64,000 nucleotides of DNA. It comes from Plantago major. Taxonomy: Eukaryota > Streptophyta > Magnoliopsida > Lamiales > Plantaginaceae. This document shows positions 11,013 to 24,093 of the stretch, one piece after another. Each line of letters starts with the position of its first letter. Position 1 is the stretch's first letter. The position numbers and the translations under genes are program-made. The notes under the pieces were generated by a model that was not told where the DNA came from, made no database searches, and worked only from the letters and a program-made list of their open reading frames with translations. The stretch lies in NCBI GenBank assembly GCA_026545765.1, contig CM048841.1, positions 1,826,512 through 1,890,511 of the forward strand, in the 5' to 3' direction.

Positions 11013-13777
11013 ATGGCTGCTACTGGAAACGATGTTCCTGCTGCTCCTGCTCGTACCAATGCCGCTCACAACCACCATGGAGAGAAACCAGAGAAGTTCC
11101 TGGGTTCCAACTTCAAATAGTGGAAATGTAAAATCTTTCTACTGACGACTTTAGATTGGCGAACTACCTCAATCTTGATACACCTTCCACTCGGTCCATG
11201 CAAGATACACCCAAATGCCATGTTCCGGAAGTCGCCAGTCGCTCGGATGATAACCGGAGGAGGCAACTTACATATGACGCATGGGTTCACAGCGACTTCC
11301 TATGTAAGAACTACATTCTCAATTGCCTTTCTGATGCTCTTTATACCGCATTCTGCTCTGTCAATACCGCAAGGGACTTGTGGGAGAAACTGGACAGGAA
11401 GTACAGCGCCCAGGATGCTGGCACTAAGAAGTTCGTTGTGGGGAAGTTTCTGAACTTCAAAATGGCTGACTCGAAATCTGTGATGAGTAAAGTTCTTGAA
11501 TTTCAGTCCATTCTTCACGAACTGGAACAGGAAGGCATGAAGCCAAATGAGCCATTCTTGGTCGCTTCCCTGATTGAGAAACTGCCACCATCATGGAACG
11601 AATTCATGAGTTATCTCAAGTTGAAGACCAATGAGATGGGGCTTGAAGAGTTGATTGTCAAACTTCAAATTCAGGAAGACAACCGCAGGGCTTTGGTTAA
11701 GGGTAAGCAACCTATGGAAGCCAAAGCACACTTGGTCGACTCCAAGGCTAACAACAAGAAGCGCAAAAGGCATGATGGAGTTGTCAAGTCTCAAGGCAAG
11801 CCCAGAAAGTCGACAAAGATCAAGGGAAACTGTTTCCATTGTGGAAAACCTGGTCATATGAAGGCTGACTGCTTCTCCTTTAACAAGACAAACGCAAATG
11901 CCAACGTTGTGGAAGAGAAGACTACTGCAGAAATTGACGATTTGGTCGGGTCATTCTCCGCAGTCGTCCTGGAGGCGAACCTAGTTGACAATCCAAAACA
12001 GTGGTGGATTGATACTGGTGCTACTCGCCACATATGCTCAGACCGGGGCTCGTTCTCGACATACTCCCCAATAAGTGGCAAGAAGCTGTTCATGGGAAAT
12101 GGTGCCAATTCTGACGTGAAAGGAGTCGGGAAGGTGGTTCTGAAGTTAACATCCGGAAAGGAACTAGTGCTGAACGAAGTTATGCATGTGCCTGACATCC
12201 GCAAGAATTTGGTTTCTGGTCCACAACTGGTGAAGAAAGGGTTCAAGATAACTTTCGTTGCTAATGGATTTGTAGTTACTAAGAATGGTGTGCTTGTAGG
12301 AAGAGGCTACATGTGTGATGGCCTCTTCAAAATGAATGTAATGATTGTACTTCGCTCCTTTGAGAGCAATGATGAAATAAATAAGCACTTTACTTACTTG
12401 TCTGAGTTCTCTAATTTATGGCACAATAGACTAGGGCATGTCAACTACAATACAATACGAAAGTTAATAAGACTTGAACATCTGCCGTCCTTTGAAATCG
12501 GCCCTCTAAATAAATGTGAGGTTTGTGTGGAGACAAAATTAACTAAGGCACCATTCCATTCGGTTAACAGAACCACAGTTCCTCTAGAATTAATTCATAC
12601 AGATTTGTGTGACTTAAAATTCGTGCAAACTAGAGGAGGTAAAAAGTACTTTGCTACTTTTATTGATGATTGCACTAGGTACTGTTATGTTTACTTGCTA
12701 AGAAGTAAGGATGAAGCCTTAGAAGCATTTAAACATTACAAAACAGAAGTTGAGAATCAACTGAGCACACGAATTAAAGCAATTCGTAGTGATAGAGGTG
12801 GTGAATATGGAGCCCCTTTTGAGGCTTATTGTGCGGAATTTGGTATTATTCACCAAACTACAGCACCTTACTCGCATCAATCTAACGGCATTGCTGAACG
12901 CAAAAATCGTACTCTAAAAGAAATGATGAATGCCATGCTAATTAATTCAGGGCTACCCCAAAACATGTGGGGAGAAGCTATTCTCACCACCACAATAATT
13001 CTCAATAGAATCCCTCGGAAGAAGAGTGATAAAACTCCATACGAGTTATGGAAAGGACATCCTCCTTCTTACCGACACTTGAAAGTGTGGGGATGCTTGG
13101 CTAAGGTCGAAGTGCCTAAACCAAAGCAAAAAAAGATTGGTCCTAAGACTGTAGATTGCATTTTCATAGGATATGCAAACAACAGTAGTGTGTATCGCTT
13201 CTTAGTACATAAGTCGATGATACCTGACATTCATGAAGGAACAGTCATTGAATCAAGAAACGCTTCCTTCTTTGAAGAAATATTTCCCAAGAAAGAAAAG
13301 AAAGAGTTAATCTCTCGCAAGAGATATTATGAAACTGCAATTGAATTGTATGGACAACATCCTGAAAATGTTGCAAGTGGTTCAAATGAAGAAGTTCAAG
13401 AACAAACTCATGAACCGAGTAGTTCAATAGAAGAACCTGTGAGTTCAAATCAAGAGAATATTACAAGTCCTGATGTTGAACCAAGAAGGACTAAAAGGCC
13501 AAGGAAACAGAAAAATTTCGGGCCTGATTTTCTAACCAACTTCTTGGTAGAAAATGATCCTAAGACAATCAAAGAAGCATTGTCAACACCAGATGCTCCA
13601 CTATGGAAGGAAGCAATTGAAAGTGAAATGAATTCCATATTGCACAATCACACCTGGGAAGTGGTTGATCTTCCTTCAGGAATGAAACCTTTAGGTTGTA
13701 AGTGGATACTTAAACGCAAGTATAAGGCAGATGAAACTATTGATAAGTACAAGGCATGTCTGGTACAAAGGCTATAG
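11013..13777 (+). pseudogene. gag-pol: Element B gag, protease, integrase and start of RT (broken)
   Basis: The ATG at 11013 begins MAATGNDVPAAP. An in-frame TAG (about 11118) and a one-base loss near 11155 break the start, after which one frame is open from 11156 to 13777. In that frame (residues from 11156): gag about 1-220, zinc knuckle [14 protein letters not shown] (about 225-240), protease [10 protein letters not shown] (about 282), GAG-pre-integrase [13 protein letters not shown] (about 421) and the integrase. Its D, D, E residues are in [14 protein letters not shown] and AERKNR (about 481-585). RT begins at about residue 790. A frameshift near 13760 separates this from the rest of RT. 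Confidence 0.9.
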
Positions 13778-15095
13778 ACAAAAAGAAGGTCTTGATTACT
13801 TTGACACATATGCACCTGTGTCTCGGATAACATCCATAAGGGTATTCATTGCTATTGCTGCACTTCGTGGCCTTGAAATACATCAAATGGATGTTAAAAC
13901 AGCTTTTCTAAATGGTGATTTAGAAGAAGAGATCTACATGGCACAACCTGAAGGGTACGTGGTTCCTGGACAAGAGAGAAAGGTATGTCGTCTTGTCAAG
14001 TCACTATATGGACTTAAGCAAGCTCCAAAACAATGGCATATGAAATTTGACAACACTTTACTGTCAAAAGGCTTCTCCATAAATACGGGTGACAAGTGTA
14101 TCTATGTCAAAGGGAATTATGAATCCTTTGTGATGATATGCTTATATGTAGATGACATGCTCATAACTGGAAGTAGCATTGAATTAATCTTGGAGACCAA
14201 GAAGATGTTGAAACAACAATTCGACATGAAAGACATGGGTATAGCGGATGTGATATTAGGAATCAAGATATCTAAAACATCTGAAGGCTTAGTACTATCC
14301 CAATCTCATTACATAGAAGATGTTCTCAAGAGATTTGGAGTATACGATGAGCCATTTGTGAACATACCCATTAGAAAGAACCAATGTTTAGACAAAAACA
14401 ATGGTGATCCTGTAAACCAAGGGAAATATGCTAGGATAATTGGCAGTCTGATGTACGTTAGTAACTGCACTCGTCCAGATATTGCATACTCAGTCAATCA
14501 GTTGGCCAGGTTTACTAGTAATCCAGGAAGTAACCATTGGGAAGCACTATGTCACGTAATGCAGTACTTGAAGTACACAATGAGTTATGGATTACATTAT
14601 GGAAGATATCCAGCAGTATTAGAAGGGTACACCGATGCAAACTGGATATCTGACAATGGAAACAGCAAGGCCACTAGTGGGTATGTGTTCACCATAGGTG
14701 GTGGAGCTATTTCATGGAAATCCTCTAAGCAAACATGCATCGCTCGGTCTACTATGGAATCAGAATTCATAGCTTTAGACAAATGTGGGGAAGAAGCAGA
14801 GTGGCTTCGAGAATTCTTAGAGAACATCCCAAGTTGGGAAAAGCCTATGCCTCCTTTAGCCATACGTTGTGATAGCCAATCGGCCATAGGGAGAGCATTA
14901 AGTGATATGTACAATGGTAAGTCTAGACACATTCGTCGAAGACACAATACCATTAGAGAATTGATCTCTACCGGAGTTATCTCTATTGATTATGTAAAAT
15001 CAAAGGATAACATCGCGGATCCGCTGACAAAGGCATTAGGTAGAGATCAAGTATATTCGTTGTCCAGGGGAATGGGCTTAAAACCCATATCATAA
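13731..15095 (+). pseudogene. pol: Element B reverse transcriptase and RNase H
   Basis: Continues the RT in another frame: [55 protein letters not shown] (intact catalytic box near 14148), then RNase H with [22 protein letters not shown] and CDSQSAIG, ending KPIS at 15095. It would be a full-length copia C-terminus but for the frameshift. The 626 bp up to the 3' LTR holds no ORF I recognise; it ends in GTGGGGAAC, the likely polypurine tract. Confidence 0.92.
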
Positions 15096-15721
15096 AGGAA
15101 TTTCACAGTGGCAACCCAACCATACTGACTGGAGATCCCAAGAATTTGGTTCAATGTGGAAAACGAAGTTGTGAATGACCGGTAGATTACCTCGTGAAGT
15201 ATTGGTACTTCGAGATGATCAAAGCACTTAGGAGTTATTCTCCATGCGCCATTCCCGGTAGAGACATTAAGTGCTGACTGCCAAAATGGGTGGAGGTTGA
15301 GTTACTAAACTCTTAATGATCTCTGAAGAAGTTTATGGGACTTCTTTAGCTTTCGAGCAGAGCATTGCGAGGCAGAATGTTCTTATAACGAGATCACCTA
15401 TTTAAGTGTGTGAAGTGTGGCCGCTTCAAACGAAACACTTAAGAATCCAAGGGTGTCCAGGGCCTTTAACGGACAGACTAAGGCGGAACGAAACAATAAG
15501 GGGACTTTATTGTGTTGATACCATTGTCTTGGTTTACACAAAAATGCCGACCGGTTCAAAACATCGCGTTCACCGTGTGGCAAGTAAATCCGATGGTATT
15601 CTACTAGGGAAGATTCAAAGCCCAAAGCTATCTACCCCGATGCAATAATGTTCCCGCTGGGAAGTCAAGCTAAGAGCACACTGTCATGCTGTGAGCCTCA
15701 ATTCTCTTTCATGTGGGGAAC

Positions 15722-16658
15722 TGTAAGAATTTTAGCAAGAAACCAAAGGACGGTCCATGACTTTGCACCTCAATCATAGGGGCCCCACACGTCGGAAATG
15801 GAGATTTCTCGAATGTGTATGAATCTACTATAGTAGTAGAAGATAATTGAACAAGAATTACTAAAATTCATTTTGAGGTGAAAGAGTAATTGAAGCTCAA
15901 AGTGTGTTGGTTGAAGCATAGTTGGAAGTCCAAAGGTTGGAAGTGGGAGGGACATCCCACATGGCTAAAATATGGGAAGGAGTAACTAAACATAAGCACA
16001 TAGGTTTGCATTAAGGGTTGGACCCCTTGGGGGTACCATGCTTTTGGAAGGGGGGAGGAGCTAAATGGCTCCTCGATTGTCCATACGCACCCGCCTGGCT
16101 CCGCCAGGAGCCGGGCCCGGGCCTCGGGTCCGGGGTCCGTGGGTTCGCGGGTCCTGGGCCTGGGCTTGATGGTGGTGGAGGATATAATCTTTTTGGACCA
16201 AAAACTGATTATAATTTTGGTTCGAAACGTTTCAGCGAAAAGGTTTCTCCTAGAAAACGCTTTCATGAACGCTTTCTCTGAAAAACTTTTCGATTAATGA
16301 CACCGCTTCAAAGCAAATGTAAGTCCGCTCAGATGAAGACAAAAGATTGTGTATGTTCGCTCGCACCACCTGGCGGCTATTTATAGTCCCTTCCTGTTGC
16401 AGAATCAAATTGCTCAATTCATCTGCTCTCCTTCTTCTCTTCTAAAGCTTGTTTCCCATGTTGCTGTAGTCCATTCGAGCGTCGTATTTCAAGTGTTTGT
16501 ATACGATCTCAACTGCAGTTTTATCTTGGGAGACTGTTCGCTACATTTCTGTAAACACCGAGTGCAGAGCAAATAAAGTCTTAAGGGAAGAGTGCCATCA
16601 CTCGACTCTGCAAACTTTTTTGTTCTATTTCCAATATAGCCATACACCTACTCCAAAA
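15722..16658 (+). repeat. Element B 3' LTR
   Basis: 937 bp copy of 10062-10992, followed at once by the TSD CCATA (16659-16663). The terminal CA is changed to AA. Confidence 0.92.
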
Positions 16659-16663
16659 CCATA

Positions 16664-16989
16664 CAACATCACCTTCTTCATCCAGATCAGAATCACCACA
16701 ACAACCACAACAGCCAATAGTGGATGCTGTTGAGATGATACTTGAGTTACAACATGAAATACCAGCATCTTTCCTTGTTGAAGAAAATCCTGTAAAAGAA
16801 CAGGTTCCCCAACTCAATAAGAGGGATCAAACTGAGGCATCTACTCAGAATGATCAACCAACTGAGTTGCACACTCAGGAAAGGTCTGAACTACCTGAAA
16901 CTTCAAACAAAGAAGCTGAAATGGAACAACAAGACCAACGCATAGAAGGGTCACAAGTTCTAGAGACCAATCAGCCTGACATTGCTCAG
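16664..16989 (+). pseudogene. Element A ORF3, end of exon 1
   Basis: Resumes the A reading frame after B: a Gln/Pro-rich run, then EIPASFLVEENPVKEQVPQ, then Glu/Gln/Thr-rich acidic sequence ending QPDIAQ. The D equivalent ends QPETAQ and C ends QPDSIQ, followed in each by a GTAG donor (here at 16990). Confidence 0.75.
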
Positions 16990-17071
16990 GTAGCTGAATG
17001 GTTTAACTCTCTACTTGTTATATTTTTGTGTTTGTTAAATCTTGTTATTTAATGAAATTTCTTTGTTACAG
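16990..17071 (+). other. Intron 1 of A ORF3
   Basis: 82 nt from CAG|GTAGCT to TTACAG|GCTGAA, T-rich, phase 0, with in-frame stops. The D match is 44467-44547 (81 nt). Confidence 0.7.
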
Positions 17072-17179
17072 GCTGAATTAGAAACACAACAATAAGAGGA
17101 AGCTGCAAAGCTTACCTCAGAATCTAAGAAGGAGACTTCCATAGCCTCACCACTTAAGGAACAGAAGCCTGTCTCACAG
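17072..17179 (+). pseudogene. Element A ORF3, exon 2
   Basis: 108 nt, exactly the length of the D exon 2. It codes for AELETQQ, then a TAA stop, then EEAAKL and an acidic, Ser/Pro-rich tail ending VSQ before a GTAG donor at 17180. Confidence 0.7.
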
Positions 17180-17188
17180 GTAGAAGAT

Positions 17189-18615
17189 TGTTGGTCCAGA
17201 TAACGGCAAAGTACAAGACTAGAGGGGGGGGGGGGGGGGGAATAGTCTTTTAAAACTTTTGTCGATAAACAGCTTTCGAAACTGGGGGTTTCTGATACTT
17301 AAGTTCAGAGTGCGGAAGACTTTAAGATAGATAAGTGTAGAAACAATAAGTATGTGTGTGTGCTTTGCTGAAATGTAAATACAGAAAGGTAAATTACACA
17401 ACAAGTATAGTGGTATCTGGAGGTGGCGTAATCCTCCAACTAATCCACTTCGGTCTTTCAGAGACTAGAATTCACTAGAACAGATAATTGAGTTCACCTT
17501 ACAATAATCCGATTCTAAGATTCTTTAAACAAATGGTTCCCAACTAATTGTACCCCCTGAGTTATTCCCCAGCTCCTAGAGCTAAGTACTTCCTCTACTC
17601 AGATAACCTTGGAGTTATTCCCTGATTTCCCAAATCAAGTACTTCCTCTACTCCACGCCTTGTTGGTGTAATGGTATAAGGTTTGTCAGAGAGGCTTCTC
17701 GTATAACTTTTCAGTTATGTTTTCAGAGAGCCTGATAGAACAAGACTACTTAATACACTTGTTCAGTGGATGGCAGTCTGCTCTTTACTGACCCAAGTAA
17801 TTGATGTCCATTCTGGAGAATGAGCTTCAGAAAGGGTATATGATAGTTCAACTCTTTCACGAATAACAATCTCTTGTTAAGGTTCAGGACAACTTAGAAC
17901 TACTAGTGATTCTTCAAGTAACAGAAAGCTTTCAGAAAGGGTAGTAGAGTGCTTGAGAGAATACTTTGCTTGATAGTAAGTTTGCAAGATAGAGTGTTCT
18001 AAGGTGTGTTCTTCAAGCATCTAAGTGTGCGATATATATAGATAAATTTGAGAGGCGTTTGAATTATGTCCGTTGTGCTCTCCATCAAATTATATCCGTT
18101 TATATCTTGAACTATGTACTCAGAAGTCACTATCTCATTTTTCAGAGAGGACTTGCTTTTTGCACCATTTCTGCCGATGCATTTAATGCATAGTACTGTT
18201 CATTGTCCATTAGTCTCAACGGATACATGAGCCTTTCTGATGGCTTGCATGCTCCTTACTCATGATGTCATATGTCCAGAACCTTATTTCAAATGTAAGT
18301 AAATACACTTAAGTGAGGATTAAGGACATAGTCTTTCTGAGTTAGACTAAACCTTGATGTCTTCATAAATCTTGTGCAATCTTTAGTCTTCTAATCTTCA
18401 GATAATCTCCATTGCTAGGATTGATCTTCATGGTCTTCTGGAAATAAAAATTACACTCGTAGACCTATAATCCTAATACAAGATTTACTAGACTAATCAT
18501 ACTCAGTGACTTTCTCTTTTACAATGTTCAAGTGAATCAAGAGTACTGAATCACCTTTCTGGCTAAGATAAGAACATGAGATGGGTGATCAAAATACTAA
18601 CATATATTCCTAACA
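17189..18615 (-). repeat. Element C 3' LTR
   Basis: 1,427 bp, inverted. In plus-strand order it has the LTR end (TGTTGGTCC), a G tract at about 17224-17240, hairpins at 17568-17586 and 17621-17639, a TATA run at 18031-18039 and the LTR start (CCTAACA). It is shorter and more divergent than the A and D LTRs. The sequence AATTTCCCCCTTTTT from 18616 is the complement of the polypurine tract. Confidence 0.9.
17568..17639 (-). repeat. Hairpin pair in the C LTR
   Basis: Read on the minus strand: CTTGATTT-GGG-AAATCAGG (17639-17621) and CTTAGCTC-TAG-GAGCTGGG (17586-17568), 53 bp apart. Both have different stem sequences from the A and D hairpins yet still pair fully (with G-T). Confidence 0.75.
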
Positions 18616-19043
18616 AATTTCCCCCTTTTTGATCAGTCATCCATGACTATCTTTTAAGTACTATTACAAATTTGTAATCTTGGAAGAGAAAACAATCCGC
18701 CACTTAATCATTTCAAATGATATTCAATTTTAGTTGAATTAAGTGCAGAAAGTAAACATCAACCAAATCACAAGAAGTGATCTTTGCTGATAAGTTGTCA
18801 TCTATTAGAATGTTTCTGAGAGTATTGATCTTGAAGGTATGCTTAGTAAAGAGATGCAACTTTTACAGATAGATAAATTCAGAAACGATCAGAAAGATTA
18901 CAAAAAGTAACAAAACATACTAAGTAAATTAGAACAAAGGAGGATCCAAGCTCCAAGAGAGTATTCTAATGTTACTAGTCTTCAAGTCTTCAGAAATGCA
19001 ACTTGGGTTCAGATACCTCAAGTTCTTCAGCATCCTTTCTGGA
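18616..19043 (-). other. Element C 3' untranslated region
   Basis: Lies between the ORF3 stop and the 3' LTR. No ORF seen. It matches by eye the D (48189-48565) and A (54297-54678) tails, including TAACTTGTCAGCAAAGATCA and GACTGATCAAAAAGGGGG. Confidence 0.7.
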
Positions 19044-22000
19044 TCAGTTGGCATGATCATCCACTTTTCTGCATTCTTGGACATAGTCATAGAGAGTCCT
19101 TCTGACAGAGAGCTCTGTCTTTCTGGATAAGTCACATATTTCTTGGTAACTCTTGTCAAGCTTATGATTCTTCCGCAGAAAATGTTTGACCCAGAAGTAC
19201 TTTCCCCAGACCCAGGCATGGTCTACTTGCAACTGAGATAGGTTGAAATACTTGTATATTTCTTCCAGATAGTGTAAATCATCTAGGTATTCATCCAATG
19301 TCATATAGAATGACTCATAGGTTGAAACACCTAGTTTGTTCTTCATGCTGTAGCTACCATCCATTTTTCTTACCTTGTGTACATCATCAGGCTTTGGGTA
19401 AGGACAGGCAAAGGAAAGGTCCATCTTTCTAGCTTCATTCCTTTTTTCTACTTCAAAGTTTAGCCAGGCATGAAGGTGCTCAGATTTTAGCAATTCTGGC
19501 TTACCTTCTCTCCATTTTAGTATCTGGTTGAGGATGGGAGTTGGAAACTTATTATTGACAAGTAGATGTTGTAGTTCCAGAATCCAATACCCTCTCTTGT
19601 TCAGAATGCACCTATATGAAGACTCTTCATTACTAGTCTTTACATACTCAATGTGGGCATCAGTTGGCCTTTCTTGATGAGTTTATCTGTTTATTCTGCC
19701 AAACTGGGAATTCCTTCTTGCCTTTCTGTTGAGTGGCCTTCTGTCAGGAGATCCTCTAACCCTTTCTTCCTGCCTTGGGGCTGTGCTGGTGGATGTTCCT
19801 TGCATTGACTTGATATTTCCAGAAAGAGTTCTGGCTGCCAAAGGCATTGCTGCCAGATGAGGTTGTGAAATAGTTGCTTGTCTTCTTCTTTTGTGAAGTG
19901 GATGTTCATCTGTATCATATTCATCCTCATCATCATTGAAGTTCAAAGTTGGAGGCTTGCAGCCTTCTTGACCTCTCACTTCTCCTTCTTGGTCTTTTCC
20001 TTTTTCAGGATTATTCTGGTTGTTCCCATCTGAGATCCTAAGGGACTTGGTTCCCCTAGTGACCATACTTCTCAGCCTTCTGGCTGGTTGATCTGGAACA
20101 ACTTCTTCAGCGGGGGCGTCTCCAGTGTTCTTGATGACTAGTTGACTTGTGGAGGGAGGCATTGATTGTTTTCTCTTTCTTCCTCTGCCTTTCTGAGGCA
20201 TTTCTTCTGCCCCCTTAGTCATGAATGACTGACTCATGATAGCATAAGCTTCAGAGAGTGATTCAAAATTTTTCTGGACATTGTTGTGCACCCTGACCAG
20301 TTCTTGGATTTCTTTCTTCAGCTCTTTGTTCTGCCTAACCAGTTCCCGCTCCTTTCTGTTGAGTTCTTCAAGTGGCCTTAGAATAGCGTTGGCTTGCAGA
20401 ACAGCATGGCTGGCTTCATTCAATGCTGCATTAGCATTGTTACAATCCTCATCCCTGACCAACCCTAGGTCTTTCTGACAGAGAGCTATGCTGGTTGCTC
20501 TGTTGAGTAAAGCAGCAGCCAATGGCTTCATCTCTTCTGGGACGGATTTTAGCACTTCTGTGTCTTGGGAAACTAGTGTTTTTCTGAGTTCCAAAAAGAC
20601 ACTGTTTCTTGCACGATGCTCTTCACTTCTTGAACTACTTGGTGCAGAGAATATATGAGGAGCAAGTAGGGCTCTCTTGTGCTGAGTGATAAGTCTCTCA
20701 TCTTCTGCTTTAGTAATCAAGTTGTGGGTTTCAGCATCACTGCATAATCCTTTTCTTGGATTGTTTGCAGATTGACAATCTTCTTCTGCTTTCCATCAAG
20801 TGTGTTGACCTTCTGAGAAGATGTAGAAGGTCTTTCTAATGCAGTCTCAGAAACATGCTCTTCATCATCATTGTCATCCATGGCATCTATCTTAGCAGCT
20901 GTGACAACAATGGCATCCTTCAGATTTCTTTGCTCATCTAGGAGTGCCAATTCCTTGGCATTAGCTTCTTTGAGCTTTTGGATTTTGGCTTCCTTCTCAT
21001 CAACAAGAGCTTGGCACTCTAAGTTGATTCTCTTCTCTTCTTCCAACACCTTCCTGAGTTGTTCAATCCTAAACTCAGCGGCTGAAATTTCTTCTATGGC
21101 ATCATTGTGCTCAGCCTGTTGGGTATCTTGATGAGACTTGGGAGGTGATGATGATGGGGCTTTATGAGCATTGGAAGGAGAAGCCTTGTCTCCACTTCCT
21201 TTGCTAGCTTTCTGAATCCCGCCTTGTCCAGGTTGGGGATCATCATTCTGGTCATCGTCATCATCGTCACTTTTGTTCTTTGCTTCTTGGTTTGGATGCT
21301 CAGAAGGAGGTTCTTAATAATCATTTTCGTCCGTCTCCTCGTCATTTTCTGAAACCAGGTTGATCACATTTGGGAATGTAATCATCCTCCCATTAACTTC
21401 TTCTTGTTCAGCTGGATAAATAGTGAGCTTGCTGGGCAAAGCAGTATGGGTAACCATCTGCTCTTGGGTTTGAGCATCCGCAGACTTGAAATCTGCTATA
21501 AGTCTTTGTGCTACTTCATGAATGAAGTCGTCATGCATCGGAGTGGCAAATGAGTAGGACTCTATTGGGAACAGTGCATGGATGTAATCTTCCAGATTTA
21601 GGGCAATTGCTCTTTTTTCTAGGACGTCGATTACTCTGGCTACTTCAGAAAGGTCAGCCTTTCTGAGTTTTTGCCATTGTCTGAAGCACTTGAGATGTTT
21701 CTTTAAAGTGTGCTTCCAGAAAGCCTTGAGTAAATCAACTGGCACTAGACTTTGAGCCTTGTTGTGAGGAGAAGTCTGATCCTCATCAACCTTTCTTTCT
21801 GCTTGAACCTGAGATTTAAAATCAAATATATTTAGAAACTGTTAACAGAAAAAGATAAATAGAGAAATGCTTTCTGAGACTTCACTTACTTCCAAGTGAG
21901 GAAGCTCAGTTGCATCTTTCTCAGAAACCTTGAGGGTTTCTGGCACCTTTTCTGCAGATACTGCTTGTTCAGCAGTTTCAGTTTCCTTTAGAGGAGTTAA

Positions 22001-24093
22001 CATAACTGTTTCTCCATCCAATTGTTCTTCTGACTGAGCCTGTAAGAATAAACATAAAAGATTTAGTAGTGGAATTTCCAGAGCATTCTTGAAGGAGATT
22101 ATTACTGATTACTTACCTTCATAGCAGAAGGCTCAGTAAATACTTCCTCAGAAAGCTTTTCAGCCTCTGGAATCTCTTGGTTTTGGGGTGTTGGTTCCAC
22201 CACCACTACTTCCTCAGTTAGAGCATAAGAAGAGACAAAAAGAATTTAGAACACAAGATATGAATATTTCAAGCAAGTTATTTCTTATTCAGAGATAACT
22301 TAACTACCTGTAGAATAGGCTCTTCTTGTTGTTCTGAGGTTGGAGGAACCTCTTCTTCATTCAGAGGGGTGGACAAATTAACTTCCCCCTGAAATTGTGT
22401 CTCCAAGTTGGCATGTAACAAATGAAGCTTATGAGTAACAAGTTAACATTTTAATGTTGACAAGTTAGATACAAACTACTTTTGCTACCTGAATAGAGTC
22501 AGGCTGATCATTGATCTCTTGGACTTGTGGTGATTCCACAGTCTCTCTTTGCTCATTGTTGTTCTCCTCTGCAGTATCATTCTGAGTCTCCATCTCAGTT
22601 TGATCCCTTTCTGAGAGTTGAGCTTTCTCAGAAGGTTGAGGAACCTGTTTAAGAATAGGGTTTTCTTCAGCAATATTAAGTGCTGGCATTGTGAATGTGG
22701 AAGAAATGTCAGGATCTTCCAGCATTCTATTTTCCTCACCCAGGCCTTCTTCTTCCTGCTGGGTAGAGGGGCTCTTGTCTTTCTGAAGAGCTGAGCTTGA
22801 TGCTCCTCCATGGGTCTCATACTTGAATCTTTTGGGTACTTTTGCAAGTACTTCATCATCCTCAGAATCACTATTCTTTGTTGGTGCAGACCCATCTATG
22901 ATATTTCTATCATCTCTGGAGAGTTACAGGCCTGCTTTGTGATTCTTGGGGCTTCTCGAATCGCTTTCTGGGCGAACAACATCTTCTGAGACCTTGTCTC
23001 CAGAAGGTTGTGCCTCTTGTATGCTTAGGGACTTGGAGGCTCTTTTGCTTTGAGTCCTCTTTCTCTTGGCAACTGGAGGTTTAGCCTGAGCTTGCTCAGA
23101 GACCTTCTTACCTTGCTGTGCAGTTTGTTCTTCTTCTGCCTTTCTGAGTGCATTCTCAGCAGAAAGTTTCTCCTTTTCTTCAAAGGCGTGTCTGAAAAGG
23201 GAGTTGGTGACTGGGATTTCTTGTTTCTCTCTGAGAGTAATTCCCATTGTTTCCAGAATGTGACATATCCTGAGACCAAAGTGCATATTGGCCTTTGGCT
23301 CAGCAAGGCCATTGATGATCTTGGGCTCAAATTCTTCAATATGTCCAAGGAATTTGTTGAAGGCGTACTTCCCCCAATTGAAGTGGGTTTCCTGCCCTTC
23401 ATGCTTCTTGTTCAGAAGATGCATCATCATCCATCACTCCATACTTATCTGGTCCATTCCACCTTTGTTGCCATCAAAGCAACGGACTAGAATGAGAGCT
23501 AAGGTACTCCAGTGTTTCTGGAGATGACTGGTTCTGATGGCTTTTAGAACAAAGTCTCCTGGGCAACCTTTTGCATTTTCTAACTGGATTGCTTCAAATA
23601 GCTCTTTGATGCCTTGAATCATGGAAGCGTCCTTGATGTTGATGTCTTCAATTGTTCCTCGATTTTTCAATCGGAATATCTTGCAGAAAGTCTTGCAGTC
23701 TAGAACAATTTCTTGTCCTTGGACTTCAGTCTGCATGTATTTCTCTTCTTCATCATTCACAACCTTTGTGAAGATTTCGGAGTTGTTATAGAACTCCAGT
23801 ACATCCAGTGTGGATAGTCCACTAGGTGCAGCAGATAGAAACTTGTAGATATGGGAATTCTTCAGCATCCCCAATATCAGTTTCCTTTCTGGTCTTGAAG
23901 ATATAACTGCTGGTACATATTTCTTCACTAGAAAAGCTCCCCAATTCATTTTGTGGTTTGGGTTCCAGTCCGATGGGGTGAACTTTCCCAGAAGGCGTTT
24001 ATTCAACACCTCAAGTTCCTTTCCTCCTTGCTTTTCACCAGGAGTAGATGATGCTGCCTTAGGGTTCTTGGTGGTCATCTTCTTGGGTGCCAT
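19044..24093 (-). pseudogene. Element C ORF3 (intron-containing, best preserved N-terminus)
   Basis: Exon 1 runs 24093-22489. ATG at 24093 gives MAPKKMTTKNPK. The N-terminal domain is open for 219 codons, broken only by a TGA (about 23436-23434), and then reads on in the same frame (FNWGKYAF, EFEPKIINGLAEPKA). A Lys/Arg patch (KRKRTQSKR) and acidic repeats follow. Splice-like joins are seen at 22489, 22308, 22118/22039 (78-nt intron 22117-22040) and 21890/21808 (81-nt intron 21889-21809). The final exon has the middle domain (HLKCFRQWQKLR, ALNLEDYIHALFP), a stop at 21314, a coiled coil (about 21049-20800), the basic stretch RGRKRKQ, a frame break near 20720 and a TAA at 19683. The C-terminal domain follows (YWILELQHLL, WLNFEVEKRNEA, DHAWVWGKYFWVKHF) and ends at 19044. 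Function unknown. Confidence 0.75.

Larger units (their letters stand above)
10057..16663 (+). mobile_element. Element B: copia retrotransposon nested in A ORF3
   Basis: The LTRs at 10062-10992 and 15722-16658 begin TGTAGGAATTTTAGC / TGTAAGAATTTTAGC and end CCAACA / CCAAAA. TSD CCATA lies at 10057-10061 and 16659-16663. Removing B and one TSD rejoins the Gln/Pro-rich ORF3 exon of A. The sequence is clearly different from A, C and D (different LTR, shorter gag, no third ORF). The two LTRs look very similar by eye, so it should be one of the younger layers. Copia lineage not assigned. Confidence 0.93.

Noticed and set aside
17224..17240. G tract as a functional G-quadruplex site
   Set aside because: It is the complement of a C tract found at the same place in other LTRs and varies in length, so slippage explains it; no separate G runs.
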